Source of the DNA: Candidatus Fonsibacter ubiquis
GTDB taxonomy: Bacteria > Pseudomonadota > Alphaproteobacteria > Pelagibacterales > Pelagibacteraceae
Assembly (NCBI RefSeq): GCF_002688585.1
Contig: NZ_CP024034.1
Span: 1,096,203 to 1,160,202 of the forward strand
Direction of reading: 5' to 3'
DNA length: 64,000 nt
Shown: positions 37,316 through 46,733 of the stretch, one piece after another
Position numbering within the stretch: position 1 is the first letter of the stretch
Layout: each line of letters starts with the position of its first letter
Translations under genes and position numbers: made by a program
Notes under the pieces: generated by a model
The model's input: only the letters and a program-made list of their open reading frames with translations
Database searches by the model: none
Told to the model about the DNA's origin: nothing

Positions 37316-37773
37316 TGAGAAAAAATTACTTAGTTATTATTGACGAGAGTGATGAGTTAAAGAATGCAATTTATTTTGCGGCAAAAAGATCAGCAGTTAA
37401 TAATGCTGATCTTATAATGCTTTATGTTGTTAGACCTGCTGTTAATACTGAATGGGCATCTGTTGGCAATCTTATTGAACAAGAAGAAACAAGTGAGGGA
37501 AAGAAAATTAGTAGACTTTGGTCTGCTGTGGTTGAGGAAAAATTTAAGATTAAACCGAAGATTATTATTAAAATGGGAGATAAAGTGGATGAAATAATTA
37601 AATTCCTCAAAGAGGATAAGACTATTCGATCCCTTGTGTTAGCCTCTTCTATTGAAAATGATAACCCGGGTCCTATTATTAAATCTTTATCAAAAAAGAT
37701 GAATGATTTACCCGTGCCTTTAGTGATAATTCCAGGTCTTATCTCCGAAAAAGAACTTGATAATTTAATATAA
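37315..37773 (+). CDS. Universal stress protein (UspA family)
   Basis: This 152-residue single-domain protein has the Usp fold, opening NYLVIIDESDELKNAIYFAAKRSA. The C-terminal LVLASSIENDNPGPIIKSLSKKM replaces the usual GSRG ATP-binding signature, so nucleotide binding is uncertain. It is coupled to trpS by a one-base overlap. The murJ-trpS-usp-nfuA order is conserved in alphaproteobacteria and supports the call. The physiological role is unknown. Confidence 0.82.
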   Translation: MRKNYLVIIDESDELKNAIYFAAKRSAVNNADLIMLYVVRPAVNTEWASVGNLIEQEETSEGKKISRLWSAVVEEKFKIKPKIIIKMGDKVDEIIKFLKEDKTIRSLVLASSIENDNPGPIIKSLSKKMNDLPVPLVIIPGLISEKELDNLI

Positions 37774-37845
37774 GTTATTGAATTTTATATCTTTTTTTAA
37801 ATAGTAATTACTTTAACAACAAATCATACTAACTAAATATACACT

Positions 37846-38385
37846 ATGAATATTGATGTGCAGCAGACCCCAAATCCGGACACAATAAAGTTTGTGCTTA
37901 GTTTAGAGTTGGTACAAAATGGTTCTATGGAGTTTAAAAACTCCGCAGAAGCTAATGAGTATCCATTTGTTCAAAAAATATTTCAACTTGGGGCAGAATT
38001 AGTCTTTTTTGGCAATAATTTTATATCTGTTAAAAAAAATAGCGGAACTCAGTGGAATGAAATTTCAGAAAAGATTCAAGATATTATAAAAAATGATTTT
38101 CCAAAAGATTTTAAAGCTATCATAGTAAAAAAAGAAACAAGTAATAACAAAGATGAAATTTTTAAAAGAATTGAAGAGGTGCTGGAGCTTAAAATAAGAC
38201 CAGCGGTTGCCATGGACGGAGGGAATATCAGTTTAAGATCTTTTGTTGATGGTGTGGCCGAGGTAGAATTGCAAGGAAGTTGTGCTGGCTGCCCCTCATC
38301 TACATTAACATTAAAACAAGGCGTTGAACGCATGCTTGTTCATTATGTGCCTGAGGTAAAAAGCGTAAGAGCTGTAAGTCTATAA
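37846..38385 (+). CDS. nfuA: Fe-S cluster carrier NfuA (N-terminal Nfu plus NifU domain)
   Basis: This protein delivers 4Fe-4S clusters to target enzymes. The N-terminal Nfu domain (MNIDVQQTPNPDTIKF through about residue 88) is followed by a NifU C-terminal domain. The cluster-binding motif CAGCPSS sits near residue 145, with IRPAVAMDGGNI ahead of it. It has 179 residues, normal for the alphaproteobacterial and mitochondrial type. A 72-base gap from usp could hold its own promoter. Confidence 0.94.
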   Translation: MNIDVQQTPNPDTIKFVLSLELVQNGSMEFKNSAEANEYPFVQKIFQLGAELVFFGNNFISVKKNSGTQWNEISEKIQDIIKNDFPKDFKAIIVKKETSNNKDEIFKRIEEVLELKIRPAVAMDGGNISLRSFVDGVAEVELQGSCAGCPSSTLTLKQGVERMLVHYVPEVKSVRAVSL

Positions 38386-38396
38386 TCTAAATTAAT

Positions 38397-39548
38397 ATGA
38401 TTAATATTATTTTAAATAAAAAAATTATTAATTTTTATAAAAAAATAAAAGAAGCAATTTTAGAAAATGGTGTTTCAAGATACATTATAGAGACAATTGC
38501 ACCCACTTTTAAATTTTTATCTTTTATTTTAAAAAATCTAAATAAAATTTATTTTTTCATGATTGAAAAAATTAATCTAAAAAAATTATTGCCTTATACT
38601 ATTATTGTTTCTTTGGTTATTTTCACAGCATTTGTTCCGGAAATATTTAAATCGTCAGCAGGAAAGAAAAAAATTATTAATAGTCAAACCGACATGTATT
38701 CTACTAACGATCCATCGATTGATCAGATGTTAAAGAAAAGTTTTTTAACAAATGACTCAAAAAAATTAGGTTTAGATTTTCAGCAGGTTATAAGCATTAT
38801 TAATTTGTTTGAAAAAAGTGGCTATAATCTAGAAAAGGTTAGAGAGGGAGAGCCTGTCGCTAATTTTTTCTTAGCAAAATTTCCACAGGGGATAAGTGAA
38901 TTAGATAGCATTGAACAAAGGAAAAGAATTTTTATACAAATATTATTACCAATCGTCCTATCTGAAAATGAAAAGATTATTACAGATAGAAGAAAATTAG
39001 TTACGATTATTAATAGAAAAAGTTTTAAAAAAGACGCTGACTGGTTAAATGAAAAGTTTCAGCAATATAAAGTTAAAAATAATAACCCTAAGGAATTATT
39101 ACTTAAAATGGATATAATTCCCCCTTCACTTGCCATAGCGCAAGCAGCTTATGAAAGTGGTTGGGGCACTTCACGTTTTGCAATAGAGGGGAATGCTTTA
39201 TTTGGACAATGGAGTTGGAAGGAAAATAATGGGATGATTCCGGAAGATAGGGGCGAGGATGAAAAACATGAAATCTCAAAATTTAATCAAATTAGATATG
39301 CAGTTAGCGCTTATAAAAATAATTTAAATACCCACCCTTTTTATGAGGAATTTCGAAAAGAAAGAGCAAGGCAAAGAGCAGGTCGATTAAGTGGATCAAT
39401 ATCTGGAATGAAATTAATTGAACACGTTCATAAATATTCCATAAGGGGAAATGATTACGTTCTTGGCTTAAAAAAAATTATTGAACAAAATGCACTACAA
39501 GATTTTGATAAAGCAAATTTATTAGTTAAAAAATCAGGATCAATTTAA
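38397..39548 (+). CDS. Bax-like glucosaminidase-domain membrane protein
   Basis: The 383-residue protein has one membrane segment near residues 60-80 (LLPYTIIVSLVIFTAFVPEIF), then a linker. The C-terminal domain resembles E. coli Bax and the FlgJ-type glucosaminidase fold: SLAIAQAAYESGWGTSRFA carries the catalytic Glu, followed by GNALFGQWSW. It probably cleaves glycan strands of peptidoglycan in the periplasm. It sits between nfuA and tsaB, where these genes are usually close neighbours. Its stop shares TTAA with the opposing deacetylase gene. Confidence 0.85.
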   Translation: MINIILNKKIINFYKKIKEAILENGVSRYIIETIAPTFKFLSFILKNLNKIYFFMIEKINLKKLLPYTIIVSLVIFTAFVPEIFKSSAGKKKIINSQTDMYSTNDPSIDQMLKKSFLTNDSKKLGLDFQQVISIINLFEKSGYNLEKVREGEPVANFFLAKFPQGISELDSIEQRKRIFIQILLPIVLSENEKIITDRRKLVTIINRKSFKKDADWLNEKFQQYKVKNNNPKELLLKMDIIPPSLAIAQAAYESGWGTSRFAIEGNALFGQWSWKENNGMIPEDRGEDEKHEISKFNQIRYAVSAYKNNLNTHPFYEEFRKERARQRAGRLSGSISGMKLIEHVHKYSIRGNDYVLGLKKIIEQNALQDFDKANLLVKKSGSI

Positions 39549-40597
39549 TTACCATCAATCACAAATTGAAATCCTAACCATCTAAATTGTTTATCATTAT
39601 CTAGTAGAGAGCAATTAATTCTACCTGTTCTTTCTTTAAATTTTTTATCTAAATTAATTCGAAGCCAATTTTTTTCAATAAAGGTTATTTTTTTCTTACT
39701 CCATTCACCACCATCATTAGCAAAACAATTAATTTTTTCTAAGTTAATCATCTCTTTAAAAAATTCTATTTCAATTTTTGGAGGATTATCTGATTTGCTA
39801 ATGAATTTATTTTCAGGTTTAAAGGATTTAAATGGAAAAGGTTTTGTATTTAATAACGTTAAAAATCTCTCTGCTTTTCCATAGCTTTCATTAACTGGAT
39901 AACGTGGAAGTTCAAACAAATCTTTTGATTTGTCAATTACGCCAGAGTGTTGTCCAAAGGCTAATTCATAATTAAATTCTTTTACAATTTTTTTAAAAGC
40001 AGAACTATATTCTCCAAAGGGATAAGAGAAATACTTTGGTCTAAAATTTAATTCTCTAAGATAATCTTTATGTGATTTTTCTAAATCCTCTTTTATTTCA
40101 CTTTCAGATTTGTTTATTAAATATTCATGGGAAAAACTATGGCCTCCTATGACACCAATTTTAGAATTATGTATTTCCCTAATTTGGTCCCATGTCATGT
40201 AGTTTGGATTATTAGCATTAACCTCTCTAGTATTAAAAAAAAGAATGAATGGTATTTTTTTTTCTTTTAATACTTTCCACCCATTTTCATAAAAAGATCT
40301 ATAGGCATCATCAACAGTAATTAAAATTTTCTTATTTTCATAATTTTTATTCTCTATAAGAATTTTTCTTAATTCATCAATGGAGATAAATTCGAGATTA
40401 TTTTGTTTAATGATTTCGAGCTGCAAATTAAACTCTTTCATTCTGACGTTAGTTGATGGATATTTATTTTCCTCGAAACGATGATACATTAATCCAATAA
40501 TTCCTTTTTCATTTTGATATTCTTGAGCACTTATTTGAGAAAGATTAGCAATTATTAAAAAAGTAATTAAAGTAATTTTTTTTATGAATGAAACCAT
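39545..40597 (-). CDS. Secreted polysaccharide deacetylase family protein (NodB domain)
   Basis: I chose the ATG at 40597, well inside a longer open frame, because it begins a clear signal peptide (MVSFIKKITLITFLIIANLSQISA). The NodB domain follows: IGLMYHRFEE, then VTVDDAYRSFYENGW with the metal-binding Asp pair, then HSFSHEYL and FSYPFGEY. The family removes acetyl groups from N-acetylated glycans such as peptidoglycan or exopolysaccharide. The C-terminal 100 residues are not recognised. The start codon overlaps the divergent tsaB start by 14 bases. The protein has 350 residues. Confidence 0.83.
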   Translation of the reverse strand: MVSFIKKITLITFLIIANLSQISAQEYQNEKGIIGLMYHRFEENKYPSTNVRMKEFNLQLEIIKQNNLEFISIDELRKILIENKNYENKKILITVDDAYRSFYENGWKVLKEKKIPFILFFNTREVNANNPNYMTWDQIREIHNSKIGVIGGHSFSHEYLINKSESEIKEDLEKSHKDYLRELNFRPKYFSYPFGEYSSAFKKIVKEFNYELAFGQHSGVIDKSKDLFELPRYPVNESYGKAERFLTLLNTKPFPFKSFKPENKFISKSDNPPKIEIEFFKEMINLEKINCFANDGGEWSKKKITFIEKNWLRINLDKKFKERTGRINCSLLDNDKQFRWLGFQFVIDGN

Positions 40598-41144
40598 AAA
40601 TTCAAGTTTTTGTTCAATCGATTTTACACTCGGAAGTTTAATACTAATTGTAAAGGAAAACAATTCTGACTTTGTTTTAGTTAAGGATAAATTCTCAAAT
40701 AGTGAAAATTTTATAACTACTTTTTTAGATTTTTTTAAAAAGAACAATTTAAAACTAGAAAATTTAAATTTTTTTATGGTTAATTTAGGCCCTGGTGGTT
40801 TTGTCGGGCTTAGAAATATTTTAGCTTCAATTAAAAGTATTTCTTTAATTAACAAAACCAAAGTATTAGGATTTAATAATTTTCAAATTTTAAAAACTAC
40901 AATAATTAATTTAACTTATGAAAAAATTGCCTTAGAGGTAAATAATAGATTTTATATTAAAGATTTAAAAAATTGCGATGAATTTTATTCAAATTTTACA
41001 GTGCAAAACTCTTTAGAGGAAAACAGTTCTAATATTGTCAAATTTTCAAAATTGCCCAAATATACATCAAAGAATCTTCAATATATTTTGGATAATAAAC
41101 TTTTTATTGATAGTAAAATATTCCCAATTTATGAAAATATTTAA
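40584..41144 (+). CDS. tsaB: tRNA threonylcarbamoyladenosine biosynthesis protein TsaB (divergent)
   Basis: TsaB is the non-catalytic partner of TsaD in t6A37 tRNA modification. The block NLGPGGFVGLRNILASIKSIS near residue 75 corresponds to the family GPGSFTGLR motif, with Gly for Ser and Val for Thr. The 186-residue length is short and the C-terminal half is weakly conserved. Its position just before miaB matches the usual tsaB-rimI-fur-miaB order, with rimI and fur absent. The only sensible ATG is at 40584, inside the opposing deacetylase gene's 5' end. Confidence 0.78.
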   Translation: MNETINSSFCSIDFTLGSLILIVKENNSDFVLVKDKFSNSENFITTFLDFFKKNNLKLENLNFFMVNLGPGGFVGLRNILASIKSISLINKTKVLGFNNFQILKTTIINLTYEKIALEVNNRFYIKDLKNCDEFYSNFTVQNSLEENSSNIVKFSKLPKYTSKNLQYILDNKLFIDSKIFPIYENI

Positions 41145-41212
41145 CAAATATATTTCATTTCTTTGTTTTTTTTTATACCCTTAAGAGATCTAATATTTTG
41201 AGATTACAATAA

Positions 41213-42550
41213 TTGTTAAAAAAATTTTATATAAAAACTTTTGGTTGTCAGATGAATGAATATGATTCTGACAAAATATCTGACTTAATGCAGTCTGTTA
41301 ATTTTGTAAGATCTGAAACATTAGAGGATGTTGATTGTATAATATTTAATACTTGCCACATAAGAGAAAAAGCAACAGAAAAAGTTTATTCCGATATTGG
41401 AAAAATTAAAAAACTAAATCGCTCCAAAAAAAAACCTATTTTTGTATTAGCAGGATGTATAGCGCAAGCACAGGGAGAGGAAATTTTTAAGAGAACTAAT
41501 TATGTTGATATTGTTGTAGGTCCACAATCTTATCACCGATTACCAGAGCAGATTAAAAATTTTGCAGAAAGAAAAGAAAATTTTTCTGATACTAATTTTG
41601 AGTTAATAGAAAAATTTGACACGTTAGATAATTTAAAATCTTCAAGAAAATCTAAAACGTCTGAATTTTTAACAATTCAAGAAGGTTGTGATAAATTTTG
41701 TTCTTTCTGTGTGGTTCCTTACACAAGAGGCGCTGAATTTTCTAGGTCTTTTAATAGCATTATTAATGAGGCAAAAAAATTATCCGATAACGGAGTTAGA
41801 GAAATTGTTTTGCTCGGACAAAATGTTAGTGCTTATAAATTTATTGATGGAAATAAAACTTATAAACTTGCAAATCTTATAGATGAAATTTCTAAAATTA
41901 ATTCAATTTATCGAATTCGTTTTACCACTTCTCATCCAAATGACATGGATCAAGAATTGATCGAGGCCTTTAAATATCAAAAAAAATTAATGCCGCAATT
42001 ACATCTGCCTATTCAATCAGGTTCAAATAAAATTTTAAAATTAATGAATAGAAAACATACTAGAGAATATTATTTGGATTTAATTGCTAGATTTAAAGAA
42101 GCAAATTCAGAAATTAAATTTTCCAGTGACTTTATAATTGGTTTTCCAGGAGAGGAAGAACAGGATTTTCAAGATACGCTTGATATTATTAACAAGGTAA
42201 ACTTTATTAACTCCTATTCATTTATTTATAGTCAAAGACCAGGCACCCCAGCTGTTGATCGAGATCAAATATTACTAGATATATGTAAAGATCGATTGAT
42301 GAAGTTGCAGACTTTATTAGGGGATATTCAGATAAACAATAGCAAAAAGTTAATTGGAAAAAAAGTTGAGGTATTAGTTGAAAATAAAACTAAAACTGTA
42401 GGTCAATTTTTTGGTAGAAGTAAATTTATGCATTCTATTTTCTTTAATTCTGAAAATTCTAACCCAGGAGATTTAGTTGATATCGAAATTACTTCCTACA
42501 ATAGTAAAAATCTATTTGGAATCTTACAAAAAGAAGAAGTGCTTGTTTAA
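41213..42550 (+). CDS. miaB: tRNA-2-methylthio-N6-isopentenyladenosine synthase MiaB
   Basis: MiaB is a radical SAM methylthiotransferase acting on i6A37 of tRNA. The N-terminal domain has the cluster cysteines in KTFGCQMNEYDS, NTCHIREKA and LAGCIAQ. The radical SAM motif is CDKFCSFC near residue 159, and a TRAM domain forms the C-terminus. The protein has 445 residues. The start is TTG at 41213; an in-frame TAA lies directly before it, so no upstream ATG is possible. Its stop overlaps the phoH start (TAATG). Confidence 0.97.
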   Translation: MLKKFYIKTFGCQMNEYDSDKISDLMQSVNFVRSETLEDVDCIIFNTCHIREKATEKVYSDIGKIKKLNRSKKKPIFVLAGCIAQAQGEEIFKRTNYVDIVVGPQSYHRLPEQIKNFAERKENFSDTNFELIEKFDTLDNLKSSRKSKTSEFLTIQEGCDKFCSFCVVPYTRGAEFSRSFNSIINEAKKLSDNGVREIVLLGQNVSAYKFIDGNKTYKLANLIDEISKINSIYRIRFTTSHPNDMDQELIEAFKYQKKLMPQLHLPIQSGSNKILKLMNRKHTREYYLDLIARFKEANSEIKFSSDFIIGFPGEEEQDFQDTLDIINKVNFINSYSFIYSQRPGTPAVDRDQILLDICKDRLMKLQTLLGDIQINNSKKLIGKKVEVLVENKTKTVGQFFGRSKFMHSIFFNSENSNPGDLVDIEITSYNSKNLFGILQKEEVLV

Positions 42551-43575
42551 TGAATATATCTAAAGTCTCAAGTTCACAAATAGAGATTATTGAAAAAAAT
42601 AATGATTATCTAAGTTTTTATATAAAAAATAATTTAGTTCTAAGTAAAATTATTGGTGAATTTGATTCCAATCTCAAAGAAATTGAAAATATTACAAATA
42701 CAAAAATAAATTTAAGAGGAAATTTAATGATCGTAAGAGGTGATCTAAATAATAGACAATCAGTTGTTCAAATTATGGACAATCTTATAGCAAAATTTGT
42801 AAACACTAATAGCATCGAAAAAGAAGATATAAAAACTATCTTTGATGTAACCAAGATGAATAGAGCTGAGGAAAATCCTAATTCAATCTATGGAGATAAT
42901 GATGCTATTAAGACTGCTAAAAAAATTATTCTACCAAGATCAGAAAAACAAAAAATTTATGTAGATGCATTAAAAAATCATAAAATTGTAATGGCTTTAG
43001 GACCCGCTGGAACTGGAAAAACATTCTTAGCGGTTGCAGTAGCGGTTACTTTTTTATTAGAAGATAAAGTTAAAAAAATAATATTATCAAGGCCCGCGGT
43101 AGAAGCTGGAGAAAATTTAGGTTTTTTACCAGGTGATATGAAAGATAAAATTGATCCTTATCTTATTCCTCTTTATGATTCTCTTTATGAACTTTTGGGT
43201 TATGAAAAAATTCAAAGAAAAATAGAAGAGGGTATAATAGAAATTGCCCCCTTGGCCTTCATGAGAGGAAGAACACTTAAAGACTCATTTGTAATATTAG
43301 ATGAAGCTCAGAATGCAACTTTCACACAAATAAAAATGTTTTTAACGCGACTTGGAAACAATTCAACAATGGTAATCAATGGAGATCCATCGCAAGTAGA
43401 TTTGGCAAAATCAAAAGAGTCCGGGCTTTATGAGACAACTAAAATTCTTAAAGACATTAAAGAAATTAAAACTATAAACTTTGATCATAACGATGTAATG
43501 CGACATCCGTTAGTTTCTAAAATCGTTAAGGCTTACGATGATTATAAAAAAAAAGAGCCAAATGGTAAAAGTTAA
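42550..43575 (+). CDS. PhoH-family ATPase (YbeZ-like)
   Basis: This P-loop ATPase/predicted RNA helicase has Walker A ALGPAGTGKTFLAVA near residue 150 and Walker B SFVILDEAQNAT. An N-terminal KH-like region (about 25-100) is visible as INLRGNLMIVRGD. YbeZ acts with the endoribonuclease YbeY, encoded next, in rRNA handling. The protein has 341 residues. It overlaps miaB by one base and ybeY by 14 bases. Confidence 0.94.
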   Translation: MNISKVSSSQIEIIEKNNDYLSFYIKNNLVLSKIIGEFDSNLKEIENITNTKINLRGNLMIVRGDLNNRQSVVQIMDNLIAKFVNTNSIEKEDIKTIFDVTKMNRAEENPNSIYGDNDAIKTAKKIILPRSEKQKIYVDALKNHKIVMALGPAGTGKTFLAVAVAVTFLLEDKVKKIILSRPAVEAGENLGFLPGDMKDKIDPYLIPLYDSLYELLGYEKIQRKIEEGIIEIAPLAFMRGRTLKDSFVILDEAQNATFTQIKMFLTRLGNNSTMVINGDPSQVDLAKSKESGLYETTKILKDIKEIKTINFDHNDVMRHPLVSKIVKAYDDYKKKEPNGKS

Positions 43576-44029
43576 TTTAGTTGTTGATCATAAAAAATGG
43601 AAATTTAGATATCTTAAATTAAATTTATTTCTTACAAAAATTATTAAAAAAATTTTATTATCTATTTTTTCATCTCATAAAACTAATTTTGAAATATCCA
43701 TCCTTCTAACAGGATCAAAAAATATGAAGAATCTCAATAAAAAATTTAGAAAAATTAATAAAGATACTGATATTTTGTCATTCCCAGCTGAAGAAAAAGA
43801 TTTTTTTGATAGGGACCTTAAGTCAAAAAAAAAAGTATATCTTGGAGATATAGCTTTAAGTTATCAATACATTGAGGCTATTACTAAAAAACAGAAAACA
43901 AGTTTTGATGATTATTTTAAAAAGATGTTAGTCCATGGGCTTTTACATTTAATTGGCTATGAACATAATTCATTTAAAAATTATAAAAAAATGAGTTTGC
44001 TAGAAAAAAAAATCATTAGAAATATTTAA
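43562..44029 (+). CDS. ybeY: Endoribonuclease YbeY
   Basis: YbeY is the zinc-dependent RNase involved in 16S rRNA 3' maturation and ribosome quality control. The zinc motif is HGLLHLIGYEHN near residue 126, and DTDILSFPAEE precedes it. I chose the ATG at 43562, eight codons inside a longer open frame, because it matches the usual N-terminus. It then overlaps phoH by 14 bases. The length is 155 residues. Confidence 0.94.
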   Translation: MVKVNLVVDHKKWKFRYLKLNLFLTKIIKKILLSIFSSHKTNFEISILLTGSKNMKNLNKKFRKINKDTDILSFPAEEKDFFDRDLKSKKKVYLGDIALSYQYIEAITKKQKTSFDDYFKKMLVHGLLHLIGYEHNSFKNYKKMSLLEKKIIRNI

Positions 44030-44037
44030 AACTAAAG

Positions 44038-45576
44038 ATGTCAAAAAAAAATATTTTTTTTATTTATATTTTTTTATTATTATTAGGTTCTTTATCTAGC
44101 TTTTCTTTACCGCCTTATAACTTTATCTTTATAAATTTTATTACTTACTCTTTATTTTTGTATTCAATAATTTTATTTAAAGAAAAAAAATTAAAAATAT
44201 TTAATTTTTTTTTTTTAGGTTTTACTTTTGGATATGGATATTTTGCAAGTAGTCTTTATTGGGTTTCACACTCATTAACTTTTGATAGACAGTTAACTTT
44301 TTTAATTCCAATCGCAATATTGGGCCTGCCTATTTTACTTGCAGTTTTTTATGGACTTGCAGTGCTTGTTATTTATTCTTTTATAAAAAGAAGTTATATT
44401 TTTTTATTAATATTTTCTATTTCTTTGTCAGTATTTGAATATTTACGAGGTATATTATTTACAGGCTTTTCTTGGAATTTAATATCTTATTCATGGAGTT
44501 TTTCACTTGAGAATATTCAAATATTAAAATTTATTGGTACATACACTTTTAATTTTTTTAGCATTCTTATATTTTCAATTTATTTTAATTCTTTCTGGCC
44601 TGTTCGGTTTAAGAAAATATTAATAAATTCTTTTTTTTTATTTTTTATTCTGATTTTTAATTATTTTTTTGGAAAAATTATTATAAATAACACAGAGTTC
44701 ATTCAGTATAACGATGTTAAAATTAAAATAGTTCAGCCTAATATTAATATTGCCAAAACCTGGGGAATTGAAAATGAAAAAAGAAATTTAAATTTATTAC
44801 TAAGTCTCAGTAAAGTTAGTAAAGATGAAAAAACTTTAATTGTATGGCCTGAAGGTATGATTCAGCAAACCAATCCTAAAGATCTCTACAAATATAAAGA
44901 ATATTTTAATAAAAATTTTTCTAAAAATCATTTGATTATTGTTGGAGTAACTAATCCAAGTATTACAGGTAATAAAATTAATTTTTATAATTCCTTAGTT
45001 GTGCTGAACAATAATGCTGAAGTTGTTAGTATTTATAATAAAATTAAACTTGTTCCATTTGGAGAATTTATTCCGTTTGAGAATTTATTAACAAAGTGGG
45101 GATTAAAAAAAATTACTTTTGGATATAGTTCTTTCTCTTCTGGAAATGATAGAAAAGAGATTAAAGTATTTAATAATTTATCTTTCTTGCCCTTACTCTG
45201 TTATGAAATAATTTATTCTGGAGAACTTAAACGCAATTCTAAAGATTATAATTTTATAATTAATATTTCGGAAGATGGTTGGTTTGGAGATTCAATTGGC
45301 CCCTACCAACATCTAGCGCAAGCAGTTTTTAGGGCCGTTGAGCAAGGTGTTCTAATTGTAAGATCAACTAATACAGGTGTTTCTGCTTTTATTTCGCCTA
45401 ATGGAAAAATTATAAATTCTTTAGAATTAAACAAATCTGGATTTATTGATTTAAAATTGTCTTTTTTAAAAGGAAAAACCTTATTTTCTGCATTCGAAAA
45501 CTATATTTTTTATTTCACAATCTTCTTAAGTATTATATTCGTTATTGCTCTTAGAAAGATAAATAAGAATGGTTAA
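44038..45576 (+). CDS. lnt: Apolipoprotein N-acyltransferase Lnt
   Basis: Lnt adds the third acyl chain to lipoproteins in the inner membrane. Six to eight membrane segments span about residues 5-210, followed by a periplasmic nitrilase-like domain. The catalytic triad is visible: Glu in IVWPEGMIQ, Lys in [14 protein letters not shown] and Cys in [10 protein letters not shown] last membrane segment closes the protein at 512 residues. The corC gene often found between ybeY and lnt is absent. Its end overlaps metK by eight bases. Confidence 0.96.
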   Translation: MSKKNIFFIYIFLLLLGSLSSFSLPPYNFIFINFITYSLFLYSIILFKEKKLKIFNFFFLGFTFGYGYFASSLYWVSHSLTFDRQLTFLIPIAILGLPILLAVFYGLAVLVIYSFIKRSYIFLLIFSISLSVFEYLRGILFTGFSWNLISYSWSFSLENIQILKFIGTYTFNFFSILIFSIYFNSFWPVRFKKILINSFFLFFILIFNYFFGKIIINNTEFIQYNDVKIKIVQPNINIAKTWGIENEKRNLNLLLSLSKVSKDEKTLIVWPEGMIQQTNPKDLYKYKEYFNKNFSKNHLIIVGVTNPSITGNKINFYNSLVVLNNNAEVVSIYNKIKLVPFGEFIPFENLLTKWGLKKITFGYSSFSSGNDRKEIKVFNNLSFLPLLCYEIIYSGELKRNSKDYNFIINISEDGWFGDSIGPYQHLAQAVFRAVEQGVLIVRSTNTGVSAFISPNGKIINSLELNKSGFIDLKLSFLKGKTLFSAFENYIFYFTIFLSIIFVIALRKINKNG

Positions 45577-46732
45577 ACAAGATTATATATTTACCAGTGA
45601 GTCAGTATCAGAAGGGCACCCTGATAAAGTGTGTGATATTATATCAGACTCAGTCCTGGATTTATATTTATCCAAATTTCCTGAAAGTAGGGTTGCTTGC
45701 GAAACCTTAGTAACTACCAACACAGTCGTAATTGCTGGAGAAGTAAGAGGGCCTGAAATAAAAAGCGATGAAATTGAAAAATTAATTAGAAATAGAGTTA
45801 AAGATATTGGCTATGAACAAGAGGGTTTTCATTGGAAAAATTTAAAGTTCACAAATTATCTCCATAGTCAATCACAAGACATAGCGGTTGGTGTTGACTC
45901 ATCCGGCAATAAAGATGAAGGAGCTGGTGATCAAGGAATTATGTTTGGTTTTGCTTGTACAGAAACAAAAGATTTAATGCCAGCGCCCATAAGTTATTCT
46001 CATAAAGTTTTGCAACTAATGTCAGAGGCAAGAAAATCTGGAAAAGAAAAATTATTAAGACCTGACTCAAAAAGTCAATTTTCAGTTATTTATGAAAAGG
46101 GAAAACCAAAGGGAATTTCCTCAATAGTTGTTTCGACACAACACGATGAAAGCGTTGATCAAGAAAAAGTTAAAGAAATTGTGCGTCCTTATGTTTTGTC
46201 AGTCATCCCAAAAGGCTGGATGTGCGATGAAAGCAATTTTTATGTTAATCCAACTGGTAGATTTGTTATTGGCGGACCAGATGGGGATACAGGATTAACA
46301 GGTCGAAAAATTATAGTTGATACTTACGGCGGAGCAGCACCACACGGTGGTGGAGCATTTTCAGGTAAAGATCCAACAAAGGTAGACAGATCAGCAGCTT
46401 ACGTTGCAAGATATTTAGCAAAAAATATTGTAGCCGCAGGCGTCTCAGAGAAGTGTTTAATTCAATTATCTTATGCAATTGGAGTTTCGCAACCACTTTC
46501 AATTTACATCGATTTATTTGATGGTCAGGATAAAAAGTCAAAAAAAATTGAAGAAATTATTTCTAAAAATTTTAATTTAAGTCCAAGAGGTATTCGCGAG
46601 TTATTAAAACTTAATAAACCAATCTATAAAAAAACTGCAGCATATGGCCATTTTGGCAGACAATCTGAAGACGATGGTTCATTTAGTTGGGAAAAAACAG
46701 ATTTAATAAAATATTTTCAATCAAAAGTATAA
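45569..46732 (+). CDS. metK: S-adenosylmethionine synthetase MetK
   Basis: MetK makes S-adenosylmethionine from methionine and ATP. The N-terminal [20 protein letters not shown], the [12 protein letters not shown] motif and [20 protein letters not shown] are family signatures. The protein has 387 residues and is complete. It starts inside the last codons of lnt (eight-base overlap), so there is no room for the SAM-responsive leader RNAs found before metK in some other alphaproteobacteria. Confidence 0.98.
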   Translation: MVKQDYIFTSESVSEGHPDKVCDIISDSVLDLYLSKFPESRVACETLVTTNTVVIAGEVRGPEIKSDEIEKLIRNRVKDIGYEQEGFHWKNLKFTNYLHSQSQDIAVGVDSSGNKDEGAGDQGIMFGFACTETKDLMPAPISYSHKVLQLMSEARKSGKEKLLRPDSKSQFSVIYEKGKPKGISSIVVSTQHDESVDQEKVKEIVRPYVLSVIPKGWMCDESNFYVNPTGRFVIGGPDGDTGLTGRKIIVDTYGGAAPHGGGAFSGKDPTKVDRSAAYVARYLAKNIVAAGVSEKCLIQLSYAIGVSQPLSIYIDLFDGQDKKSKKIEEIISKNFNLSPRGIRELLKLNKPIYKKTAAYGHFGRQSEDDGSFSWEKTDLIKYFQSKV

Positions 46733-46733
46733 T

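Noticed and set aside
40598..40861. N-terminal extension of the deacetylase frame by 88 codons
   Set aside because: The extension is antisense to tsaB, has no conserved features, and would bury the clear signal peptide that begins at 40597.
45500..45569. Possible SAM-responsive riboswitch before metK
   Set aside because: metK starts inside the lnt coding sequence, leaving no leader in which such an RNA could fold free of coding constraint.
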